Shown here one piece after another: positions 14,620-20,286 of a DNA stretch of 20,286 nt. The position numbers were made by a program, and so were the translations under genes. The DNA is from Bacteroidales bacterium UBA4353 (GTDB lineage: Bacteria; Bacteroidota; Bacteroidia; Bacteroidales; Paludibacteraceae). Under the pieces are notes generated by a model. The model worked only from the letters and a program-made list of their open reading frames with translations. It was not told the DNA's origin and searched no databases. Positions within the stretch are counted from its first letter, which is position 1; every line of letters begins with the position of its first letter. The DNA lies in NCBI GenBank assembly GCA_002394025.1, contig DGSV01000038.1:1-20286 (forward strand), written 5' to 3'.

Positions 14620-14905
14620 ATATAGCGTCTCTTGTTATTTGTTGGCGTAAAACCTCGTTCATATTAGGTCGCATCCTGACCAAATCAACATTACAGCCAA
14701 ATAGGCTTTCTAATTCTGACTGAAAAGAGTCCAAGGTCAGCAAAGACATCGCGTCTCCGGTATAACACACGTCAACGTCACTGCCGTCATGCTGCTCACC
14801 GCGAGCCGTTGAACCAAACAAGCAAAGTGAAGTTATGCCATACTTGCGCATAGCAACCGGCTTGTAGGTCCTTAAAATATCCAATATCTCACTCCTATTC
14901 TTCAT
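14612..14905 (-). CDS. mntA: MntA-like minimal nucleotidyltransferase antitoxin
   Basis: 97 residues of the DNA polymerase beta-type nucleotidyltransferase fold. CLFGSTARGEQHDGSDVDV (28-46) gives an exact GSX10DXD signature: G31, S32, D43, D45. The third acidic residue is probably D74 in VDLV. In MntA/HepT pairs this protein transfers AMP to the toxin's tyrosine. The length is normal for the minimal family and nothing is missing. It is the first gene of a two-gene operon with hepT; a possible -7 element lies 20 bases upstream. Both genes are on the minus strand and divergent from the next exported-protein gene. Confidence 0.85.
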   Translation of the reverse strand: MKNRSEILDILRTYKPVAMRKYGITSLCLFGSTARGEQHDGSDVDVCYTGDAMSLLTLDSFQSELESLFGCNVDLVRMRPNMNEVLRQQITRDAIYA

Positions 14906-14924
14906 ATTTATATAGTTTCGGATG

Positions 14925-14932
14925 CAAATTTA
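14925..14932 (-). promoter_or_regulatory. Possible -7 element of the mntA-hepT operon
   Basis: TAAATTTG on the minus strand fits TAnnTTTG, 19 bases upstream of the mntA ATG. No good -33 TTTG is present at the proper distance, so it is a weak call. Confidence 0.4.
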
Positions 14933-15017
14933 ATGAATAATTTCTGTAAAACCTCAACTGAGCTCCAAAATAAATCTTTATTTTGTCAATTTTTCCACAA
15001 AATGTAACGCAAAAGAT

Positions 15018-15048
15018 ATTGCCGTATAAAAAAAAAGTAATACCTTTG
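15018..15048 (+). promoter_or_regulatory. Putative promoter of the T9SS-tagged protein gene
   Basis: ATTG at 15018-15021, a 19-base spacer and TACCTTTG at 15041-15048 fit the Bacteroidota promoter pattern; the spacer includes a ten-base A run. The predicted leader is about 85-90 bases and A/T-rich. Confidence 0.6.
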
Positions 15049-15140
15049 CGATGTCAAGTATAAAAAAATTGGCAGAGATTTTATAGACCGCAAAAATTTT
15101 AGGCAAAATAACTATTAACCAAAATAAAAATTATAAGCTT

Positions 15141-15989
15141 ATGAAAAAACTTTTTACTCTCGCAGCCGCTGTTCTCTTCGCAATGGGAATGAGCGCGCAA
15201 TCAAGTCCATTGGCAACATTCATCAGTGTAGAAGGCAATTGCAACTACATTGACTTCCAGAAAGATGGCGACAAGACCGTCAATCCCCCTGCTACCAGCA
15301 CAGCTCCCATGACTCTGAGCAATGGTACTGTCATCAAAGGTTTCCTCAAAACAGACGGCAAAGAGTCGGAAACAGCATGGAACGTAAAAGACAGTTATGG
15401 TATGGAAATTCCTATGCCTGACCTCTGCGGCACCGGCACAAACCCCGCCACCGACTCCACATACATGAAAGTGGGTTCCATGCTTAAGATAGCGTCCAAC
15501 TGCTCATTGGAACTCGGTGCTTTCACATGCATCGGTGGCAAAGTGCGCGTATACTTCCAACCCAATGGTGATAGCGACCGCGGCGTTGCTATCAGCGTCA
15601 AGGGCGGCACACCCGTGGAAATTCTTAAGAGCGGTTTGAAAAACGGTCACAAAATGCGTCCCGGCTACATTGCCGAAGTTGACCTGCCCGCAGGACAATA
15701 CGTTGCAGGAGATGTTGTTATCAAAGTTGCCTCTAACACCATCAACATCTTTGGTGTAGAAATCCAAGGTCTTTATAGTACCGGTATCCAAGAGACAATG
15801 GCTGAAGCCGGTGTACGCTACAACGGCATGGAAGTCATCAACGAGGCTCGCCGCGAAATGACCATCTTCAACGCTCTCGGCAAAATGGTTGCCAACACCA
15901 CCGACAACTTCAACATGAGCCAAATGCCCGCAGGCGTTTACGTAGTACGCGTAGCCGGCGTCAAAGGCGCTCTCAAAATCCAGAAATAA
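15141..15989 (+). CDS. Exported protein with C-terminal T9SS type A sorting domain
   Basis: 282 residues. Residues 1-20 are a signal peptide (MKKLFTLAAAVLFAMGMSAQ). Residues about 21-210 form a probable beta-rich domain I do not recognise; it contains FISVEGNCNYIDF, WNVKDSYGMEIP and a Gly/Asp-rich stretch. Residues about 220-282 resemble a T9SS type A sorting domain: EARREMTIFNALGKMV, then MPAGVYVVRVAG and the basic end KGALKIQK. Such domains direct proteins across the outer membrane through the type IX system, usually to the cell surface. It is a monocistronic gene between a good promoter and a strong terminator. Function is unknown; a carbohydrate-binding or surface structural role is only a guess. 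Confidence 0.75.
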   Translation: MKKLFTLAAAVLFAMGMSAQSSPLATFISVEGNCNYIDFQKDGDKTVNPPATSTAPMTLSNGTVIKGFLKTDGKESETAWNVKDSYGMEIPMPDLCGTGTNPATDSTYMKVGSMLKIASNCSLELGAFTCIGGKVRVYFQPNGDSDRGVAISVKGGTPVEILKSGLKNGHKMRPGYIAEVDLPAGQYVAGDVVIKVASNTINIFGVEIQGLYSTGIQETMAEAGVRYNGMEVINEARREMTIFNALGKMVANTTDNFNMSQMPAGVYVVRVAGVKGALKIQK

Positions 15990-16015
15990 GTCCTTACAGA
16001 CATTTCCAACAACTC

Positions 16016-16046
16016 AGAAGCCGCGGACAACAACCGCGGCTTCTTT
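16016..16046 (+). terminator. Strong intrinsic terminator
   Basis: An 11-base perfect stem (AGAAGCCGCGG at 16016-16026, CCGCGGCTTCT at 16034-16044) with a 7-base loop ACAACAA and trailing T residues. It lies 27 bases after the stop of the T9SS-tagged gene and ends just before the -33 element of the next gene. Confidence 0.85.
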
Positions 16047-16049
16047 ACG

Positions 16050-16081
16050 TTTGCGTATTTTGCGAATTATTAGTAACTTTG
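16050..16081 (+). promoter_or_regulatory. Promoter of the 546-residue exported protein gene
   Basis: TTTG at 16050-16053, a 20-base spacer and TAACTTTG at 16074-16081: the best promoter match in the window. The leader of about 165 bases is unusually long and contains the palindrome CGGCATGCCG (16156-16165). Confidence 0.7.
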
Positions 16082-16254
16082 CACAAAGGAAGTATGAATG
16101 TGGAATGACCACCAGCACCGCTGACATCATAATCATTCGTCCTCACACAAGAGCACGGCATGCCGCATACGGAATAAGTGCCACGGGAGGTAAACAAAAA
16201 CATCACAAGAAATGACATGACAATCATGTTCCCTCAAATACAACAATATTATCA

Positions 16255-17895
16255 ATGAAAAAATTTCGACACCTGTTTGTTATTATATCACTCTGTGTTT
16301 CAGCCATGTCCTATGCCCAGCTGCCGTGGGACACGGAAATGACTTCCGAGGACTTCAATAACGCTCTGACAGTGATTTCCAAGACCGATAACGTGAGTTT
16401 TTCCGACGGACTTTTCGGTATCGGCGGCGGCATGTTGGTCGGACGCTTAGTAATCATCGGTAACGACTATTCCGACGAGTGCGTCATAGCCCTGCCGCAG
16501 ACGGGATTGCCGGAAACACTGACATTTTCATGGCTCGGCGGCGGAACATCAGGCACCCTGACGGTATATCAGTCAACAGACCATAACAACTGGTCATCAG
16601 TATGGTCCGAAACGGGCAAAGGTGCTTTAGACCTCACAGCCTCGGCCGCAACAGTAAGCCTGAACAGCAACACCAAATACCTCAAATTTGCTGCCACGGG
16701 ACGTAATGCGGCAACATTCCGCGACATAAAAGTTACGGAACTCAAACACCTCAGCGCCTCAACAGACGAATGGCCTTTCCAAAACGCCATGGTTGATGAC
16801 GCTCCGGCAACAAAACGAGTTACCATAACATGGACTAACATCGTAGCGGACATCACGTCGTCAGACCCACATTTCACGGTATCGGCAAACACTGTCGGAG
16901 CCAAAAACCTCATCAACCAGACAACAGACATCACCATATCTTACCTCCATACCGAAGCCGGCAGCCATAGTGGTACCATCACCATCAGCGGCGAAGGCAA
17001 ACAGGTGGAGATAGCCGTGAGCGGCAGCACCAGCAAGTACGACCAAACACTGGCGTGGAACCAAGACCTCGGCGACTGCCTGACAACAGACATCATAACC
17101 TTCAACGCTTTCGCTACCAGTGGATTAGACGTGGCATACCACAGCTCTGACTCCACAATAGCCTATTACGGCGACACGCAGCTCACAATCCTCAAAGCCG
17201 GCATGGTAACCTTCACCGCCGAGCAACCCGGAAACTACAAATACAACGGCACGGAGACAATCGCTAAAACACTGACAATCAGCAAAGCCAATCCTGATAT
17301 TATGGCTCACGCCGAGAGTATCACCTACGGTCAGACGCTTGACGAGGTTGTGCTTAGCGACCTGATGGGCAAAGTTCCGGGCAACTTCTCATGGGCGCAG
17401 GACGAACCGACAACAGTACTCAACGCCGGCTCATACACCCTGCAAGTGCTCTTCACTCCCGACAACACAGACATCTACAACGAGCGCGTAGTACCCGTGT
17501 CGCTCACGGTCAATAAAGCCCAACAAAACATCTCGTGGGAAGGACAGCAAAAGTCAATTACAGAGGGTGAGACACTGCCTATAACAGCAACACTGAGTAG
17601 TTCTTTACCAATAACATACGCCTTCACAAACTGCATCGTAACCATCGACGGCAACACACTCACAGCACTCGAAGCCGGCGAAGTGACGGTCATTGCTTTC
17701 CATCCCGGCAACGATAACTACCTGCCCACTACCGTAGTAATGCAGACCTTCACCGTGCAAAAGGCACCGCAAACAGCCATTGAGCAAACCGCGGCTCCGG
17801 CACAACGGCAAACAAGAAAATACCTCCGCGACAACAGCGTGCTCATCGACACCGAAAACCACACCTACGATGCCGCCGGCAGAATGAGAAAATAA
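16255..17895 (+). CDS. Exported multi-domain Ig-like/MBG-repeat protein
   Basis: 546 residues. Residues 1-22 are a signal peptide (MKKFRHLFVIISLCVSAMSYAQ). Residues about 23-170 look like a beta-sandwich (LTFSWLGGG, LTVYQSTDHNNWSSVW, KYLKFAATG) of the kind found in Bacteroidota surface proteins. About 171-258 form an Ig-like segment. Residues about 260-510 hold three Ig-like units ending TLTISKA, SLTVNKA and TFTVQKA, in the style of MBG/YDG repeats; the first and third are clearly related (QTLAW versus QNISW, TFTAEQPGNYKY versus TVIAFHPGNDNY). The short tail RKYLRDNSVLIDTENHTYD then AAGRMRK resembles the abbreviated end sequences of some exported Bacteroidales proteins. It has its own promoter. 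Probably a cell-surface or secreted binding protein; the ligand is unknown. Confidence 0.7.
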   Translation: MKKFRHLFVIISLCVSAMSYAQLPWDTEMTSEDFNNALTVISKTDNVSFSDGLFGIGGGMLVGRLVIIGNDYSDECVIALPQTGLPETLTFSWLGGGTSGTLTVYQSTDHNNWSSVWSETGKGALDLTASAATVSLNSNTKYLKFAATGRNAATFRDIKVTELKHLSASTDEWPFQNAMVDDAPATKRVTITWTNIVADITSSDPHFTVSANTVGAKNLINQTTDITISYLHTEAGSHSGTITISGEGKQVEIAVSGSTSKYDQTLAWNQDLGDCLTTDIITFNAFATSGLDVAYHSSDSTIAYYGDTQLTILKAGMVTFTAEQPGNYKYNGTETIAKTLTISKANPDIMAHAESITYGQTLDEVVLSDLMGKVPGNFSWAQDEPTTVLNAGSYTLQVLFTPDNTDIYNERVVPVSLTVNKAQQNISWEGQQKSITEGETLPITATLSSSLPITYAFTNCIVTIDGNTLTALEAGEVTVIAFHPGNDNYLPTTVVMQTFTVQKAPQTAIEQTAAPAQRQTRKYLRDNSVLIDTENHTYDAAGRMRK

Positions 17896-17916
17896 ACAAG
17901 AAATAAATCAAATATA

Positions 17917-17997
17917 CTAGGAAAACTAGAAATACTAGGATAACTAGCAAATCTAGAAAAGCTAGAAAAGCTAGAAAAGTTAGAAAAGCTAAAAATC
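17917..17997. repeat. CTAGAAAAG 9-mer tandem array upstream of cdsA
   Basis: Nine units of exactly 9 bases: CTAGGAAAA, CTAGAAATA, CTAGGATAA, CTAGCAAAT, CTAGAAAAG three times, TTAGAAAAG, then CTAAAAATC. The array fills nearly the whole gap between the exported protein and cdsA and ends 10 bases before the cdsA ATG, so it occupies the ribosome-binding region. No promoter motif is seen in this gap. Confidence 0.85.
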
Positions 17998-18007
17998 AAA
18001 TAAAATA

Positions 18008-18859
18008 ATGCCCACAATTTTGGTTCGTACAATTTCCGGTGCAGTATTCGTAGCACTGATAATCACTTCATTATTAGTTCCGACATCGGTGCCTTTCGGC
18101 ATATTATTCTCACTATTGCTCATGCTCGCCCTGCGTGAGTTCCATACTCTTACCAACGAGCACCAAGACGCTGACGTAAATCCTTGGGTAGGAATGATAG
18201 CCGGACTACTACTCTTTGTGGGTGAATTTCTGCTTCAGGAAGGTGACTACCCCATGGCTTGGGCAGTAGCGGTGTTAGAAGTTGCTTACCCGCTGTATAT
18301 CATAGGTTTCGTGATATACCAAATCTTCGCTAATCGCGAAAACCCCATACGTTCCTTAGTATATTTCATTGCCGGTCAGGTCGTTATTGCCTACCCTTTC
18401 GCCTTGCTGTGCCAACTTTACAACAAGCCCCTGCTGCTGCTTGCGGTTTTCGTCACCATCTGGGTTAACGACACATGGGCATACCTTTTCGGCTCACTGC
18501 TTGGCAAGCATAAGATGGCGCCTCGTATCTCTCCGGCAAAATCTTGGGAAGGCCTCATCGGTGGTGCCACAATGTCGCTGCTCACGGGGTATATATGCTC
18601 TTTACTCATGCCGGAATACAGCCTGCTGACATGGATGCTCTTCGCTGAAATAATAGTTATTTTCGGCACTTTCGGTGACCTTGCCGAGTCGTTATTCAAA
18701 CGCACATTGGGTGTTAAGGACAGTGGTAATATCATGCCAGGGCACGGCGGTGTTCTTGACCGTTTGGATAGTACTCTACTAGCCGTACCGGCAATGCACA
18801 TCACACTGACTATCATAGACATCATTAACGGTGATACAATATTTGCTTTGACACTTTGA
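18008..18859 (+). CDS. cdsA: Phosphatidate cytidylyltransferase (CDP-diacylglycerol synthase)
   Basis: 283 residues, the usual length. It makes CDP-diacylglycerol from CTP and phosphatidic acid in the inner membrane, the precursor for phosphatidylethanolamine and other phospholipids. Several hydrophobic segments are visible (about 6-25, 27-44, 60-76, 85-106, 116-135, 140-156, 183-202, 206-222). The family signature lies at residues 228-254: S..KR....KDSG, then PGHGGVLDRLD. NDTWAYLFG (154-162) and ISPAKSWEG (174-182) are further conserved blocks. It is preceded by the CTAG repeat array with no recognisable promoter, so it may be transcribed from upstream. der follows 79 bases later on the same strand. 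Confidence 0.95.
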   Translation: MPTILVRTISGAVFVALIITSLLVPTSVPFGILFSLLLMLALREFHTLTNEHQDADVNPWVGMIAGLLLFVGEFLLQEGDYPMAWAVAVLEVAYPLYIIGFVIYQIFANRENPIRSLVYFIAGQVVIAYPFALLCQLYNKPLLLLAVFVTIWVNDTWAYLFGSLLGKHKMAPRISPAKSWEGLIGGATMSLLTGYICSLLMPEYSLLTWMLFAEIIVIFGTFGDLAESLFKRTLGVKDSGNIMPGHGGVLDRLDSTLLAVPAMHITLTIIDIINGDTIFALTL

Positions 18860-18867
18860 AAAAAATA

Positions 18868-18909
18868 ATTAGGAGTAAGAAGTAAGAATCCTAACTCCTA
18901 ACTCCTAAT
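18868..18909. repeat. Inverted and tandem short repeats between cdsA and der
   Basis: ATTAGGAGT (18868-18876) pairs with ACTCCTAAT (18901-18909); a second ACTCCTAA at 18894 could pair alternatively. The left side contains GTAAGAAGTAAG and the right side a period-7 CTAACTC repeat. It may act as a weak terminator for cdsA. The words resemble the 11218-11300 repeats. Confidence 0.5.
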
Positions 18910-18938
18910 AACTTTATTCCCCCACCCCAAAAAAAAAC

Positions 18939-20252
18939 ATGAGTAATATAGTAGCCATAGTAGGTCGGCCCAATGTTGGCAAATCGACTCTTTTCAACCG
19001 CCTTACCAAGACCCGCCGCGCCATAGTAAGCGATACGGCAGGCACCACCCGCGACCGCCAATACGGCAAGACGGAATGGTGCGGCCGCGAATTTTCCATC
19101 ATCGATACCGGAGGATGGGTCGTAAATAGTGATGATATTTTTGAGGACGAGATACGCCGACAGGTGCAACTCGCCATAGACGAAAGCGATGTGGTACTCT
19201 TTGTGCTTGACGGACAAAACGGTCTCACGGACTATGATGAGGAAGTTGCTCAGGTTCTACGCCGATGCCCCAAGCCGGTAATAGTAGCCGTGAATAAATG
19301 CGACACATTCGACCAACAATACGTACTCGCCGAATTCTATAAACTGGGACTTGGCGAACCGCAGATTCTCAGTGCTGTAAATGGTCTCGGCACCGGCGAA
19401 TTATTGGATATCATAGTCGAAAAATTGCCCGAAGACCATGCAGATGACATTGACGAAAGTCTGCCGCGTTTTGCTATTGTGGGGCGACCCAATGCCGGAA
19501 AATCATCAATTCTCAATGCCTTCATCGGGGAACAGCGCACTGTGGTTACCGACATACCGGGAACCACACGTGACAGCATATACACTCGCTACAACAAGTT
19601 CGGACGAGAGTTCTATCTTGTGGATACCGCAGGAATACGCAAGAAAGCCAAGGTCAACGAAGACCTTGAATACTACTCGGTGATACGCAGCATAAGAGCC
19701 ATAGAAAGCAGCGACGTATGCATACTCATGATAGATGCCACACGAGGAATTGAGGCACAAGACCTTAATATCTTCCAACTGATACAAAAGAACAAAAAAG
19801 GACTCGTAGTCTGCGTCAACAAATGGGACTTGATAGAAAACAAGTCAAACAACGACATCAAAGCCTATGAACAAGCTATCCGTCAACGTCTTGCGCCATT
19901 TACCGACTTCCCTATCGTCTTCGCCTCAGCCCTGACGAAACAGCGTATATATAAAGTCATGGAGACAGCAATGCATGTCTATGAAAATAAACAGCGAAAA
20001 ATACCAACAGCACGACTCAACGAACAACTGCTACCACTGATAGCCGCATCCCCGCCCCCTGCCACTAAAGGCAAGTACATCAAAATCAAATACTGCACGC
20101 AGCTCCCTGACACTCAGATACCTACGTTTGTATTCTTCGCCAACCTGCCACAATATGTCAAAGAGCCTTACCGCCGTTTCTTGGAGAACAAAATACGCTC
20201 GTGGTGGGACTTCAACGGAACGCCTATCAATCTATTTATCAGAGAGAAATAA
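18939..20252 (+). CDS. der: Ribosome assembly GTPase Der (EngA)
   Basis: 437 residues, full length for the family. Two tandem GTPase domains and a C-terminal KH-like domain act in maturation of the 50S ribosomal subunit. Domain 1: GRPNVGKS (9-16), AGTTRDR (34-40), DTGG (56-59), NKCD (119-122). Domain 2: GRPNAGKS (182-189), PGTTRDS (207-213), DTAG (229-232), NKWD (294-297). The KH-like domain covers about 355-437. All G motifs are intact. No perfect promoter was found, although an imperfect -7 (TAACTTTA at 18909-18916) lies upstream. The stop is followed at once by a CTAGAAAAG repeat array. Confidence 0.97.
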   Translation: MSNIVAIVGRPNVGKSTLFNRLTKTRRAIVSDTAGTTRDRQYGKTEWCGREFSIIDTGGWVVNSDDIFEDEIRRQVQLAIDESDVVLFVLDGQNGLTDYDEEVAQVLRRCPKPVIVAVNKCDTFDQQYVLAEFYKLGLGEPQILSAVNGLGTGELLDIIVEKLPEDHADDIDESLPRFAIVGRPNAGKSSILNAFIGEQRTVVTDIPGTTRDSIYTRYNKFGREFYLVDTAGIRKKAKVNEDLEYYSVIRSIRAIESSDVCILMIDATRGIEAQDLNIFQLIQKNKKGLVVCVNKWDLIENKSNNDIKAYEQAIRQRLAPFTDFPIVFASALTKQRIYKVMETAMHVYENKQRKIPTARLNEQLLPLIAASPPPATKGKYIKIKYCTQLPDTQIPTFVFFANLPQYVKEPYRRFLENKIRSWWDFNGTPINLFIREK

Positions 20253-20286
20253 CCAGAAAAGCTAGAAAAGCTAGAAAAGCTAGAAA
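20253..20286. repeat. CTAGAAAAG 9-mer array right after der (runs off window)
   Basis: CCAGAAAAG, two exact CTAGAAAAG units and a partial CTAGAAA begin at the base after the der TAA stop and continue beyond the right edge. This is the same unit, with the same 9-base period, as the array before cdsA. Confidence 0.85.

Noticed and set aside
15504..15923. 139-codon minus-strand frame
   Set aside because: Antisense to the T9SS-tagged protein gene; no recognisable domain or promoter.
16045..16227. 60-codon minus-strand frame in the leader before the 546-residue protein
   Set aside because: It overlaps a strong plus-strand promoter and has no supporting motif.
12677..17895. A polysaccharide utilization locus around the pectate lyase
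   Set aside because: No SusC, SusD, sensor-regulator or additional carbohydrate enzyme is present; the neighbours have separate promoters and orientations.
18418..18825. 135-codon minus-strand frame
   Set aside because: Antisense to the cdsA signature region; no independent support.

Overview
The window looks like a chromosomal segment of a member of the Bacteroidota, most likely order Bacteroidales; I cannot fix the family. The signs are several promoters of the Bacteroidota type (TTTG, about 20 bases, then TAnnTTTG), starts without a clear Shine-Dalgarno, signal-peptide proteins with type IX secretion (T9SS)-like C-termini, a DUF4105/Lnb-type membrane protein, and a PL1 pectate lyase of the kind common in gut Bacteroidales. 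No rRNA, tRNA, insertion sequence or CRISPR array was seen.

Layout. (1) Positions 1-11047, minus strand: one giant open reading frame, at least 3682 codons, starting with a signal peptide and running off the left edge. It holds an N-terminal region of about 950 residues and then five homologous super-modules of about 570-620 residues, each with the same header, a conserved LDLNG strand and a long run of degenerate GG-turn repeats (NGGTF, SGGTI) that look like a right-handed beta-helix. Three module junctions carry a GW-type InlB/Listeria-Bacteroides-like repeat. This is a giant surface or secreted adhesin-like protein. (2) 11048-11280: promoter of the giant gene, a 23-bp-arm perfect palindrome and short tandem repeats. 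(3) 11281-12486, minus: DUF4105-family membrane protein. (4) 12487-12676: divergent promoter region with an inverted repeat and a dense CTAG 9-mer array. (5) 12677-14140, plus: secreted pectate lyase. (6) 14242-14905, minus: MntA/HepT nucleotidyltransferase/HEPN toxin-antitoxin pair. (7) 15141-15989 and 16255-17895, plus: two secreted proteins, one with a T9SS sorting domain, each with its own good promoter and separated by a strong terminator. (8) 18008-18859 cdsA (CDP-diacylglycerol synthase) and 18939-20252 der (ribosome-assembly GTPase): housekeeping genes.

How it fits together. The left and centre form an accessory, cell-surface-oriented region (giant adhesin-like protein, envelope protein, pectate lyase, two exported proteins) plus a small toxin-antitoxin module; the right end is conserved core genome. 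Almost every gap between genes contains short tandem repeats, most strikingly a period-9 CTAGAAAAG family found before the pectate lyase, before cdsA and immediately after der. The most unusual features are the giant modular repeat protein and this dispersed 9-mer repeat family. I see no obviously new multi-gene system.
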